DNA of 64,000 nt from Cupriavidus sp. WKF15 (GTDB taxonomy: Bacteria; Pseudomonadota; Gammaproteobacteria; Burkholderiales; Burkholderiaceae): positions 930,001 through 994,000 of the forward strand of contig NZ_CP119572.1 of assembly GCF_029278605.1 (NCBI RefSeq), written 5' to 3'. Both the position numbers and the translations under genes were made by a program. The notes below the pieces were generated by a model. The model was not told where the DNA came from. It worked only from the letters and a program-made list of their open reading frames with translations, and searched no databases. Numbering within the stretch: the stretch's first letter is position 1; every line of letters begins with the position of its first letter. Below, in pieces: positions 30,269-38,707 of this stretch.

Positions 30269-30604
30269 TCAGTGAGTGCGTTCGGAAAGGATAGGGGGCG
30301 TTTGTGCTGCGGTTGTGGGGACCGTGGGGACGGCCTGTTGCACGGCGGCGCGGCGGCCCAGTGCCACCACGGCGATCACGGCCACCGCGAAGGCGATGGT
30401 GGCGGGGTCAAGCGGCTCGGCCAGCAGCAGGGTGCCGCCCGCCAGCGCCAGAAACGGCTGCAGCAATTGTATCTGCCCGACACGCGCCACGACGCCTTTT
30501 GCCAGGCCCGCATACCAGAAGCCGAGCAGCATGCCGCTGAAATGCGGCGGGTGCGAAGCGGAGGGGAGCGTCAGTACAGAGGTCATGGCAATGTTGGCGG
30601 TCAT
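30269..30604 (-). pseudogene. EamA permease remnant (C-terminal fragment)
   Basis: Frame of 111 codons matching only the last third of an EamA/DMT permease: FSGMLLGFWYAGLAKGVVARVGQIQLLQPFLALAGG followed by LLLAEPLDPATIAFAVAVIAVVALGRR. Intact members have about 290 residues and ten helices, while only about three remain. The first 24 codons (MTANIAMTSVLTLPSA) do not look like a permease start, suggesting a large internal deletion. The reading frame and operon spacing (7 bases after the LysE stop, 11 before RidA) are kept, so polar effects are avoided. Transport function is unlikely. Confidence 0.7.
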
Positions 30605-30611
30605 GGCCGGA

Positions 30612-31250
30612 TCAGGCCGCCGCGGGTTGCACGCTTACGGCGATCCACGCGGCGGTGAGTGCCAGCGCCAGGCCCATGGCGCGGTTGAACCAGCGCACGC
30701 GCTTGCCCTGCATCAGCCATTGCCGCAACGAAGCGCCCAGCACGCCGTACACGCTGTTGCTGACGAAGCCGAAGATGCCGAAGGTCGTGCATACCAGCAG
30801 CACCCGTTGCGCGGGCGAGGGCGCACCGGCCATGTACGACGCCGCGGTGGCCAGCGCCATCATCCACGCCTTGATGTTGGCGTACTGCAGCACGGCTGAC
30901 TGCCACACACTGAGCGGGCGCAGGACCTGTTTCTCCGCGAGCACGGTGCTGCGCGCGAGCCTGGCCGCCAGCCACAGCAGGTAGCCCACGCCGGCCATGT
31001 GCACGATGGTGGCCAGCGCCGGATTGCTCAGGATCAGCGCGCCGACGCCGACCGCGCACAACGCGAGGATGCTGGCAAAGCCGAAGGCCACGCCCACGCA
31101 ATGGGGCAGCGTCGCGCGCAAGCCGAAATTGGCGCCGGTCACCGCGGCAATGGTGGTATTGGGCCCCGGTGTGAACGAACCCACCGCAAGCAAGGTGACG
31201 AGCGCCAGGAATTGCGCGGCCGAGAGGCCGGTCAAAAAATCTCCGGTCAT
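30612..31250 (-). CDS. LysE family exporter (operon member)
   Basis: Inner-membrane exporter of 212 residues with about six helices. The signature VTLLAVGSFTPGPNTTIAAVTGANFGLR lies at the first helix pair, and YANIKAWMMALATAASY occupies the mid-protein position of the NPK-type motif, diverged. The ATG at 31250 lies five bases after the AlaX stop, so translation is probably coupled. Likely substrate is a neutral amino acid or toxic analogue, given the AlaX and RidA genes around it. It differs clearly from the other LysE protein at 26874. Confidence 0.88.
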   Translation of the reverse strand: MTGDFLTGLSAAQFLALVTLLAVGSFTPGPNTTIAAVTGANFGLRATLPHCVGVAFGFASILALCAVGVGALILSNPALATIVHMAGVGYLLWLAARLARSTVLAEKQVLRPLSVWQSAVLQYANIKAWMMALATAASYMAGAPSPAQRVLLVCTTFGIFGFVSNSVYGVLGASLRQWLMQGKRVRWFNRAMGLALALTAAWIAVSVQPAAA

Positions 31251-31255
31251 GGCGC

Positions 31256-31969
31256 TCAGGCGAAATTGACGACCACGCGCCGGTTGGTGCGGCTCTTCTT
31301 CTCGATCTTGGTGACGGCCACGGTGCCGATCTCGCCGGTGTTGGCCACATGCGTGCCGCCGCACGGTTGGCGGTCCACGCCCGGGATCTCGACGATGCGG
31401 ATGCTGCTGGTGCCGGCCGGCGGCGCGGCGCCGATGGTGCGTACCAGCTCGGGCTGCGCAGCCAGCTCCTGCGGCGTGATCAGCGTGATGCGCACCGCGG
31501 TGTTGGCACGGATCAGCGCATTGAGCTGTTCGGTCAGCTCGGCCTTGTCCAGCGTCGATTCGGGCAGGTCGAAGTCGATGCGCGCCGAATCGGGCGAGAT
31601 GCCGCAGCCCGTTACCGGCACCGGAATCAGCGAGCCCAGCAGGTGCAGGCAGGTGTGCAGGCGCATGAGCCGGTGGCGGCGTTGCCAGTCAATGGCTACC
31701 GTGACGCGCTCGCCCGGCCGCGGCAGCTGCGCCCCCGCCACGGGCACGTGCAGGATGCGGGCGCGGTCGTCGGCATAGACGGTGTCCGCGATCCCGATGG
31801 TGCGGCCATCCGCCAGGGTCAGCGTGGCCGTGTCGCCGGCCTGGCCGCCGCTGCGTGCATAGCAGACGGTCTCGTCGAGCTCGATGCCGGCCTCGCTCGC
31901 CGACAGCACGGTCGCGCTGCAATGGTCGAGGTAGGGATCGTCGTCGAAGCGTTTGCGCGTGGCGGTCAT
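31256..31969 (-). CDS. Alanyl-tRNA editing protein AlaX
   Basis: Free-standing trans-editing domain of 237 residues that hydrolyses mischarged tRNA-Ala (Ser- or Gly-tRNA-Ala in known enzymes). The zinc ligands are visible as HTCLH (HxxxH) and CGGTH (CxxxH). The N-terminal CYARSGGQAGD strand resembles the AlaRS editing core, matching the medium AlaX-M class. It is the second gene of the operon (40 bases after the VOC gene). Its presence beside an exporter and RidA suggests serine or alanine-analogue stress. Confidence 0.92.
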   Translation of the reverse strand: MTATRKRFDDDPYLDHCSATVLSASEAGIELDETVCYARSGGQAGDTATLTLADGRTIGIADTVYADDRARILHVPVAGAQLPRPGERVTVAIDWQRRHRLMRLHTCLHLLGSLIPVPVTGCGISPDSARIDFDLPESTLDKAELTEQLNALIRANTAVRITLITPQELAAQPELVRTIGAAPPAGTSSIRIVEIPGVDRQPCGGTHVANTGEIGTVAVTKIEKKSRTNRRVVVNFA

Positions 31970-32009
31970 CGGTGGGTCTCCGTGGTCTTGTTCTTGTCGA
32001 TGTTCGGGT

Positions 32010-32687
32010 CTAGCGCAGGGTACGGATGCCCTGCGGCGTTTCGATTTCTGCGATGAGCTGCGGCGGACCGTCGCTTTGTTCCAGCGTCATCAGAGGCTCG
32101 CCGCCCAGCCACGCCAGGCCCTGGCGCAGCAATTCGGCATTCGGGTGCCGGCCGGTGAGCCGGCGCAGCGCCAGGTCCTGCCGCGGCAGGCTTGCGCCCG
32201 GGGGCGGCGCCACGTCCCACTGGATCAGGCTCGGCAGCAGGCCGTCGCCGGCGCTGGCGGCTTCACCGTGCCATGCCGGCAGGCTGCCGTCCTCGGGCAC
32301 CGTGATGCGCCAGTGCAGGTCGCCGCGCTGCATGGCAATGACCGGCGCGATCCGGTCGGGATACTGCGCCTGCCAGCGCGTCAGGTCGGCGGGCCGGGTC
32401 ACGCGTGCTGCCCAGTGCAGCAGGCAGGGGCCGCCCTCCAGGCGCTTGCGCACGCTGTCGCTGTCGAGCCCGAACCAGCGCGGGCGCCGCGGCGCGGGGG
32501 CGTCCGGGTCGATCGCGATCACTTCCAGGTACATCCCGCCAAAGAGTCCGAGCACGCGGTTGTGCGTGCCCATGGCCGCATGGGCGCCGCCACCGTGCGG
32601 GGCAACGCCGAGCACGTCGGCGACGTATTCCGTGCCGGCATCGAGCGTCTGGGCGGCAATGACGAGGTGATCGAGGGCGAGCTTCAT
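32010..32687 (-). CDS. VOC superfamily (glyoxalase-like domain) protein
   Basis: Protein of 225 residues beginning LALDHLVIAAQTLDAGTEYVADVLGV, the first beta-alpha-beta of a glyoxalase-like domain, with HNRVLGLFGGMYLEVIAIDP at the next metal-ligand positions. The longer length and second half (LPRQDLALRRLTGRHPN) fit the Glyoxalase_3-like group of unknown function. It is the first gene of the minus-strand operon, divergent from the mocR gene across 84 bases. Confidence 0.85.
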   Translation of the reverse strand: MKLALDHLVIAAQTLDAGTEYVADVLGVAPHGGGAHAAMGTHNRVLGLFGGMYLEVIAIDPDAPAPRRPRWFGLDSDSVRKRLEGGPCLLHWAARVTRPADLTRWQAQYPDRIAPVIAMQRGDLHWRITVPEDGSLPAWHGEAASAGDGLLPSLIQWDVAPPPGASLPRQDLALRRLTGRHPNAELLRQGLAWLGGEPLMTLEQSDGPPQLIAEIETPQGIRTLR

Positions 32688-32693
32688 GTTGGC

Positions 32694-32757
32694 TTGATGG
32701 TAGACAAGGTAGTCGGTACAGTACCGGTACAGTTATGCGGATCGTATTCAGTACAGT
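32694..32757 (+). promoter_or_regulatory. Divergent VOC/mocR promoter with three GTACAGT repeats
   Basis: GTACAGT occurs at 32716-32722, 32727-32733 and 32751-32757 in the same orientation, 11 and 24 bases apart. The first two overlap the palindromes CGGTA-cag-TACCG (32714-32726) and GTACCGGTAC (32721-32730). TTGATG (32694-32699), a 17-base spacer and TACAGT (32717-32722) form a possible mocR promoter. MocR proteins are known to bind direct repeats, so this is a strong operator candidate. Confidence 0.6.
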
Positions 32758-32771
32758 TGCGGGAGCACTAC

Positions 32772-34310
32772 ATGGATGGCAGCCACCAGCAGGATTCCTC
32801 CGCCGCGCCCGAGCGCAAGGATAGCGAAGGCGGCGCACAGGACACGTCGGCGCGCCCGTTGCGGCTGGTCGTGCCGCCAGGCGCGGCCGGCAGCACCGAA
32901 CGCATGCCGGACCCGGTGCCGTCGGCGCAGATGACGCTGGTCGAGCAACTGACCGAATGGGCCCGCATGCGCATCGACGAACGCGTGTTCCGCGCGGGCA
33001 TGCGCATGCCGTCGATCCGCCAGCTGGCGCAGGAGAAGGGCATTTCGCGCTTTACCGTGGTGGAGGCCTATGAACGCCTGGTGGCGCTGGGCTACCTGGA
33101 ATCGCGCCGCGGCTCGGGCTTCTACGTGCGCGAACGCGTGGCGCAGGCCTCGGCCGCGCCGGTGGCACCCGTGGCGGTGGCCGCGCGCAATATCGACGTG
33201 ACCTGGCTGCTGCGCAGCATGTTCCATACCGCCGAGACCCACAAGGCGCCGGGGCTGGGGTTCCTGCCCAACGAATGGCTCGATGGCGAACTGATCGCCA
33301 GCGCGCTGCGCGGGCTGGGCCGCCAGCCCGGCAGCCATTTCCTGGCCAGCGGCACGCCGCAGGGCTTCCTGCCGCTGCGCCAGCAGCTGCGCACGCGGCT
33401 GGAGGAACTGGAGATCGGCGCCACGGCGGAGCAGATCGTGCTGACTTCGGGCATCACGCAGGCGCTGGACCTGATCGCGCGGCTCTACCTGCGCCCGGGC
33501 GACACCGTGCTGGTCGGCGACCCGGCCTGGTTCGTGATGTTCGGCCGCTTTGCCGCGCAGGGCGCGCAGGTGACCGGCGTGCCCTACACGGCCGAAGGTC
33601 CGGACCTGGAGGCGCTCGAGCGCATCGTCCAGGCGCACCGGCCGCGCCTGTTCGTCATCAACTCGGTGCTGCACAACCCGACCGGCACCTCGCTGTCGGC
33701 CGCCAAGGCGTTCCGGCTGCTGCAGATGGCCGAGCAGTACGATTTCCTGATCGTCGAGGACGACATCTACTGCGACCTGTGCCCGCCGGGCCACGCGGCG
33801 ACACGGCTGGCCAGCCTGGACCAGCTGCGCCGCGTGATCTACCTGGGCAGCTTTTCCAAGACGCTGGCGGCGAACCTGCGCGTGGGCTTTGTCGCCGCGC
33901 ACCCGGACCTGGCCGCGACGCTGACCGACAGCAAGCTGCTGGCCGGCCTGGCCACGCCGGAAATCAACGAGCGCGTGCTGTACAAGGTGCTGACCGAGGG
34001 CCACTACCGCAAGCACGTGGAGCGCGTGCGCGGCCGCCTCGACCGGGCGCGCGACGAAACCCGCCGCGAGCTGGAACGCCGCGGCCTGCGCCTGTTCCCC
34101 GGCCAGCATGCGGGCATGTACCTGTGGGCCGATACCGGCCGCGATACCAATGCCATCGCCACCGCGGGGCACGAGGAGGGCTACCTGTTCGCGCCCGGCA
34201 GCCTGTTTTCCCCGTCGCAGATGCCGTCGGGGTGGATGCGCTTCAATGTCGCCAGCAGCGGCGATCCCGACATGCTCGATTTCCTGTCCCGGCAACTGGA
34301 CCGGCGCTGA
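32772..34310 (+). CDS. MocR family transcriptional regulator (GntR HTH fused to aminotransferase domain)
   Basis: Cytosolic PLP-binding regulator of 512 residues. Winged-helix domain at about 50-125 (FRAGMRMPSIRQLAQEKGISRFTVVEAYERL, then GYLESRRGSGFYV). Class I aminotransferase-like domain at about 165-512, with LHNPTGTSLS, EDDIYCDL and the PLP lysine (K363) in GSFSKTLAANLRVGF. Such proteins sense an amino acid or amine through PLP and act as activators or repressors of divergent genes. The ATG at 32772 gives normal length. Its target is very likely the divergent operon starting with the VOC gene. Confidence 0.92.
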   Translation: MDGSHQQDSSAAPERKDSEGGAQDTSARPLRLVVPPGAAGSTERMPDPVPSAQMTLVEQLTEWARMRIDERVFRAGMRMPSIRQLAQEKGISRFTVVEAYERLVALGYLESRRGSGFYVRERVAQASAAPVAPVAVAARNIDVTWLLRSMFHTAETHKAPGLGFLPNEWLDGELIASALRGLGRQPGSHFLASGTPQGFLPLRQQLRTRLEELEIGATAEQIVLTSGITQALDLIARLYLRPGDTVLVGDPAWFVMFGRFAAQGAQVTGVPYTAEGPDLEALERIVQAHRPRLFVINSVLHNPTGTSLSAAKAFRLLQMAEQYDFLIVEDDIYCDLCPPGHAATRLASLDQLRRVIYLGSFSKTLAANLRVGFVAAHPDLAATLTDSKLLAGLATPEINERVLYKVLTEGHYRKHVERVRGRLDRARDETRRELERRGLRLFPGQHAGMYLWADTGRDTNAIATAGHEEGYLFAPGSLFSPSQMPSGWMRFNVASSGDPDMLDFLSRQLDRR

Positions 34311-34415
34311 ACGGCAGGCCGGCCTTGAAATTGGCCGGAACCGGCCCTATTTCCGGGAGCATTGGCCCTGCGCCGACCCCAATTCCCTGATTTTCCGGAT
34401 TCGAAAAGGAGAACC

Positions 34416-36317
34416 ATGTCCGCACCGCACGAAACGATGAGCTTCCAGGCGGAAGTGAAGCAACTGCTGCACCTGATGATCCACTCGCTGTACAGCAACA
34501 AGGAAATTTTCCTGCGCGAGCTCATCTCGAATGCTTCCGACGCCACCGACAAGCTGCGCTTCGAGGCGATCGCGAACCCCTCGCTGCTCGAAAACGACGC
34601 CGACCTGGCCATCCGCATCGAAGCCGACGCCACCGCGCGCACGCTGAAGATCACCGACAACGGCATCGGCATGAGCCGCGACGAGGCCATCCGCAACCTG
34701 GGCACCATCGCGCGTTCGGGCACCAGGGAATTCTTCCAGCAGCTGTCCGGCGACCAGCAGAAGGACGCCGCGCTGATCGGCCAGTTCGGCGTGGGCTTTT
34801 ACTCGGCCTTTATCGTGGCCGACAAGGTCACCGTCGAAACCCGCCGCGCGGGCGTGGCCGCCGACGAAGCCGTGCGCTGGGAAAGCGCGGGTGACGGCGA
34901 GTTCAGCGTCGACGCCATCACGCGCGCCGAGCGCGGCACCACCATCACGCTGCACCTGCGCGAAGGCGAGGACGATTTCCTCTCGGCCTGGCGCCTGAAG
35001 AGCATCATCCAGAAGTACTCGGACCATATCTCGCTGCCGATCCGCATGCCCAAGGAAGTGTGGGATGCCGATACCAGCGCGTACAAGCGCACCGACGAGT
35101 GGGAAAGCGTCAACCAGGCCAGCGCGCTGTGGACGCGTGCGAAGTCGGACATCACGGAAGAGCAGTACGCCGCGTTCTACCAGCACATCGCGCACGACAA
35201 CGAGGCGCCGCTGGCCTGGACGCACAACCGCGTGGAAGGCCGCAGCGAATACACGCAGTTGCTCTACATCCCGTCGCGCGCGCCGTTCGACATGTGGGAC
35301 CGCAACCACAAGCACGGCCTCAAGCTCTATGTGAAGCGCGTCTTCATCATGGACGACGCCGAGCAGTTGCTGCCTTCGTACCTGCGCTGGGTCAAGGGCG
35401 TGATCGATTCCGCGGACCTGCCGCTGAACGTCTCGCGCGAACTGCTGCAGGAAAGCCGCGACGTCAAGGCGATCCGCGAGGGCAGCACCAAGCGCGTGCT
35501 GTCGATGCTGGAGGCGCTGGCCGACAGCGAGGACGAAGCGGAGCGCACCAAGTACGCGACCTTCTGGCAGCAGTTCGGCCAGGCGCTGAAGGAAGGCATG
35601 GGCGAGGACCAGGCCAACCAGGAGCGCATTGCCAAGCTGCTGCGCTTCAGCTCGACGCACAACGACAACGCCGAGCAGACCGTGTCGCTGGCGGCCTATG
35701 TCGGCCGCATGAAGGAAGGGCAGGACAAGGTCTACTACGTGACGGCCGATACCTGGGCCGCCGCGAAGAACAGCCCGCACCTCGAAGTCTTCCGCAAGAA
35801 GGGCATCGAAGTGCTGCTGCTGACCGACCGCGTCGACGAGTGGATGCTGTCGTTCCTGCGTGAGTTCGATGGCAAGGAACTGGTTTCGGTGGCCCGTGGC
35901 GACCTCGACCTGGGCACGCTTGCCGACGAGGCCGAAAAGGCCGAGCAGGAGAAGGCCGAGACCGAATGGAAGGATGTTGTCGCTCGCGCCAAGACCGTGC
36001 TCGAAGGCAAGGCCAAGGACGTGCGCGTAACGCTGCGCCTGACCGAGTCCGCGTCGTGCCTGGTCTCGGACGAAGGCGACATGAGCGGCTACCTGCAGCG
36101 CCTGCTGAAACAGGCTGGCCAAAAGGCGCCGGACGCACAGCCGATCCTGGAACTCAATCCCGAGCACGCGCTGGTGAAGAAGCTGCGCGACCTGCCGGAG
36201 GGTGATGGCTTCAATGACCGCCTGCTGGTGCTGTTTGATCAGGCACTGCTGGCTGAAGGGGGCATGCTCGATGATCCGACTGCCTACGTGCAGCGTGTGA
36301 ACAAGCTGCTGGCCTGA
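34416..36317 (+). CDS. htpG: Chaperone protein HtpG (Hsp90)
   Basis: ATP-dependent homodimeric chaperone of 633 residues in the cytosol. The GHKL ATP site is clear ([53 protein letters not shown]). The middle domain ([38 protein letters not shown]) and the C-terminal dimerisation domain follow. The ATG at 34416 follows AAGGAG by five bases. No heat-shock promoter was recognised in the 105 bases upstream. An intrinsic terminator follows immediately. Confidence 0.97.
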   Translation: MSAPHETMSFQAEVKQLLHLMIHSLYSNKEIFLRELISNASDATDKLRFEAIANPSLLENDADLAIRIEADATARTLKITDNGIGMSRDEAIRNLGTIARSGTREFFQQLSGDQQKDAALIGQFGVGFYSAFIVADKVTVETRRAGVAADEAVRWESAGDGEFSVDAITRAERGTTITLHLREGEDDFLSAWRLKSIIQKYSDHISLPIRMPKEVWDADTSAYKRTDEWESVNQASALWTRAKSDITEEQYAAFYQHIAHDNEAPLAWTHNRVEGRSEYTQLLYIPSRAPFDMWDRNHKHGLKLYVKRVFIMDDAEQLLPSYLRWVKGVIDSADLPLNVSRELLQESRDVKAIREGSTKRVLSMLEALADSEDEAERTKYATFWQQFGQALKEGMGEDQANQERIAKLLRFSSTHNDNAEQTVSLAAYVGRMKEGQDKVYYVTADTWAAAKNSPHLEVFRKKGIEVLLLTDRVDEWMLSFLREFDGKELVSVARGDLDLGTLADEAEKAEQEKAETEWKDVVARAKTVLEGKAKDVRVTLRLTESASCLVSDEGDMSGYLQRLLKQAGQKAPDAQPILELNPEHALVKKLRDLPEGDGFNDRLLVLFDQALLAEGGMLDDPTAYVQRVNKLLA

Positions 36318-36331
36318 ATGCAGGCGTGAGC

Positions 36332-36357
36332 AAAAGGGCCGGGTGACCGGCCCTTTT
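36332..36357 (+). terminator. Intrinsic terminator of htpG
   Basis: GGGCCGG (36336-36342) and CCGGCCC (36347-36353) enclose the loop GTGA and are flanked by AAAA and TTTT. It lies 15 bases after the htpG stop and could work in both directions. Confidence 0.88.
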
Positions 36358-36389
36358 GCTTCCGGCTGCGGATACAACCATAACGACTC

Positions 36390-36893
36390 ATGACGCTGAA
36401 GCGCTGCTTTCCTCCAGTGGTCGACGCCGAGACGCGCGTATTGGTCCTCGGCAGCCTGCCGGGCGAGGCGTCATTGGCGCAGGTTCAGTATTACGCCCAC
36501 AAGCAGAACCAGTTTTGGCGCTTGGTCGGCGACATTCTTGGCGAAGACCTGGTTCACATGGACTACGCTGCGCGGTTGCAAACGCTTCTGGCGCGTCACG
36601 TTGGTCTATGGGACGTCGTGGCTGAAGCCAAGCGCGAGGGTAGCTTGGACAGCAACATTCGCAGTCATGCGGGAAATGATTTGGTGGGATTGATCGAATC
36701 GCTGCCGAAGCTGAGTGTGATTGCGTTCAATGGGGGTACGGCTGAGCGTATTGGCTTGAAGGCTCTCGGGCGGTATGGCGGCAACCATCGCATTCTCAGG
36801 CTTCCTTCAAGTAGTCCTGCCCATACTATGCCGTACCCGGAAAAACTGCATGCCTGGCGGGAGCTGCGGGCATGGTTGGTCAAGGCTGGCTGA
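36390..36893 (+). CDS. DNA-deoxyinosine glycosylase (UDG superfamily, HDG family)
   Basis: Base-excision repair enzyme of 167 residues. VLVLGSLPGEASLAQVQYYAHKQNQFWRLV contains the GSLPG active-site loop and QNQFW typical of family-6 hypoxanthine-DNA glycosylases. The C-terminal LPSSSPAHTMPYPEKLHAW provides the DNA-intercalating SSSPA motif. Expected action is removal of hypoxanthine, and possibly uracil, from DNA. Local G+C is about 50-55%, lower than the flanks, so the gene was probably acquired along with the vapBC pair that converges on it. Confidence 0.88.
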   Translation: MTLKRCFPPVVDAETRVLVLGSLPGEASLAQVQYYAHKQNQFWRLVGDILGEDLVHMDYAARLQTLLARHVGLWDVVAEAKREGSLDSNIRSHAGNDLVGLIESLPKLSVIAFNGGTAERIGLKALGRYGGNHRILRLPSSSPAHTMPYPEKLHAWRELRAWLVKAG

Positions 36894-36903
36894 CGCCCCT
36901 CGA

Positions 36904-37275
36904 CTAATGCTCAAGCATTGCGCCCAAGTTGAGTTCGTCGGCAACCCTCTTCAATCGCTTGTCGCGAGTCCAGATGGTGGCGCCGGGATGCAGACGTGCG
37001 GATGCCAGCAGCGATGTATCGACATAGCCGATCCCACGATTGAATAATCCTTCTCGTTCGATCAGGTAGAACGTCTCTTCTGGCGTTGCAATCGGGGCCT
37101 GGGGCAGATCGAGCAAGGCACCGAGCACAACTTCCCGGTTGCGCAGACTGCCCAGCGATATCTCGCCAATCACGAATGGATGAGCCAGGACACGCTCCTC
37201 GACAAGCAGACTGACCAGCAAAGGATCGGACGCATTAATGTGGTCGATCCAGACCGAGGTGTCGACAAGAATCAT
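36904..37275 (-). CDS. vapC: Type II toxin, PIN-domain ribonuclease VapC
   Basis: PIN-domain RNase of 123 residues. The acidic metal-binding residues are visible: Asp5 in MILVDTSVWIDH, Glu in FVIGEISLGSLR, Asp in GIGYVDTSLLASA and Asp in TIWTRDKRL. VapC toxins cleave initiator tRNA or 23S rRNA when released from VapB. Its start overlaps the vapB stop by four bases (ATGA), so the pair is co-translated. G+C near 50% suggests horizontal acquisition. Confidence 0.92.
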   Translation of the reverse strand: MILVDTSVWIDHINASDPLLVSLLVEERVLAHPFVIGEISLGSLRNREVVLGALLDLPQAPIATPEETFYLIEREGLFNRGIGYVDTSLLASARLHPGATIWTRDKRLKRVADELNLGAMLEH

Positions 37276-37469
37276 TCGACGTCCTGCCGGCGACGCGGCA
37301 CCCCCTGTATGCCGGGTTGGCTACCGCCAAGATTCGCGAGCCGCCTCGCGGCCTCACGTTGGATCAAGGCTTTGAGCGCTTCGCGCACAAGCGCCGACTT
37401 TTCCTCCAAGCCCGTATAGGCTTGAGCCTTGGCGATCAATTCGTCATCAAGAGCGATGGTGGTACGCAT
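37272..37469 (-). CDS. vapB: Type II antitoxin VapB (ribbon-helix-helix)
   Basis: Antitoxin of 65 residues. MRTTIALDDELIAKAQAYTG is a ribbon-helix-helix start typical of VapB, followed by EKSALVREALKALIQREAAR and a disordered basic tail (GVPRRRQDVE) that should wrap VapC. The ATG at 37469 is chosen because the longer frame runs through the operator. A perfect palindrome lies five bases upstream, as expected for autoregulation by the VapBC complex. Confidence 0.9.
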   Translation of the reverse strand: MRTTIALDDELIAKAQAYTGLEEKSALVREALKALIQREAARRLANLGGSQPGIQGVPRRRQDVE

Positions 37470-37474
37470 GGACG

Positions 37475-37500
37475 GCTCCACAAGTGGAGCACCTATATTA
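37475..37500 (-). promoter_or_regulatory. vapBC promoter/operator candidate
   Basis: GCTCCAC-AA-GTGGAGC (37475-37490) is a perfect inverted repeat five bases before vapB. On the minus strand TAATAT (37495-37500) is a plausible -10 next to it. Binding here would block transcription start and the ribosome site. Confidence 0.5.
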
Positions 37501-37624
37501 GCATCGTTTGATGCCTTATTTCGTGCATTGCTCTTGCTGGTGCATCGGTTGGAGCCAAGTTGGCGGTGTCGCCTCTTCAATGGAGACAGAGGCCCCCCTT
37601 ATAGGAGCCTCTGCTCTTGAACGG

Positions 37625-38707
37625 TCAGCCGAGATCCGGTTGCGTGGCCGCGTAGCTCGGCCGCGCGCGCATGACGGAGTGGGCACGCCGGATGTTCGGC
37701 CGTGCCTCCAGCATCGCGGCGCTTTCCGGGAATCGCCCCAGATACTCGACGATCGGCGCGAAGAACAGGTCGGCCATCGACAACGCATTGCCGACCAGGA
37801 AATCGCGCCCGCCGTAGGCCTGCTCGAGGGCGTCAAGATTGCGCGCGATATCGGGCAGGGCCCCCTCGATGGTGGCGCGATCGGGCTTGCCGTCCGGGCC
37901 CTTCGGGAATACGTACTGCAGCACATAGCGGCGCACCATCGCATCGTAGGCGTGGCAGTTGATCAGGCTGATCCACTGCTCGCAGCGTGCGCGCGCAGTA
38001 GGGCCGGTTTGCGGAATCAGGTTCGGGCCGCCAAAGACCTCGTTGATGTAGCTCAGGATGGCGCGCGTTTCATAGAACTCGATCGGACCGTCGGCGAATG
38101 CCGGAATGCGGCCGAACGGGTTGTGGGTCAGCAGTTCGTCGCTGTGCGGCGCAACCGGCTTGAGCGTGTAGCGCACGCCTTTCTCTTCGAGCGCCAGGCG
38201 CACGGTGCGAACGTAGGTGCTGCGCGCGTCGCCGTAGACGGTCAGCGTGCCGGCGCTGCCTTCGGCATCCAGGTAGTCGCTGAGGTTGTTGAAGACGGAT
38301 TGCCAGCCGCTCTCGTGCGAATCGCGCGTGGCGGCATCGGGGAAGCCGCTATGGCGCATGTGCAGGTGGGTGCCGCCATCCTTGTCGGTCAGCGTGATCT
38401 CGATCAGCGTGCGTACGCCGGCGGGTAGTTCGCTGCCTTCCCATTGCCACGTATAGGCCAGGAAGTTGGCGCGATCGATTGCCTGATACTCGCCCCCGAC
38501 AATGTGCTGTTCGCCGTCCTTCGCTCCCATCACCAGCCGATAGCGGCCACCCACGCGCGCATCCGCGCTGGCTTCCCGCACCTGCATGCCACGCGGGCAA
38601 TGCCAGGCGGCCAGGGCGGCCTGGTCGGTGAATGCATCAAACACCCGCTCGCGCGGCGCGCGGATCTGGCGGGTCATCTCCAGGTGAAACGTTGCAGCTT
38701 CAGTCAT
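37625..38707 (-). CDS. Fusion of AHSA1-type SRPBCC domain with glutathione S-transferase
   Basis: Protein of 360 residues in two parts. Residues about 8-150 form an AHSA1/START-like domain (MTRQIRAPRERVFDAFTDQ, HSGFPDAATRDSHESGWQSVFNNLSDYL). From about 154 a GST follows (LTVYGDARSTYVRTVRLALEEKGV, HNPFGRIPAFADG, FYETRAILSYINEVFG, then LSMADLFFAPIVEYL). ArsR-linked AHSA1 genes are common, but a C-terminal GST is unusual. The start overlaps the arsR-type stop by ATGA. Likely role: binding a hydrophobic or electrophilic ligand and conjugating it. The domain boundary shows no internal start signal. Confidence 0.88.
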   Translation of the reverse strand: MTEAATFHLEMTRQIRAPRERVFDAFTDQAALAAWHCPRGMQVREASADARVGGRYRLVMGAKDGEQHIVGGEYQAIDRANFLAYTWQWEGSELPAGVRTLIEITLTDKDGGTHLHMRHSGFPDAATRDSHESGWQSVFNNLSDYLDAEGSAGTLTVYGDARSTYVRTVRLALEEKGVRYTLKPVAPHSDELLTHNPFGRIPAFADGPIEFYETRAILSYINEVFGGPNLIPQTGPTARARCEQWISLINCHAYDAMVRRYVLQYVFPKGPDGKPDRATIEGALPDIARNLDALEQAYGGRDFLVGNALSMADLFFAPIVEYLGRFPESAAMLEARPNIRRAHSVMRARPSYAATQPDLG

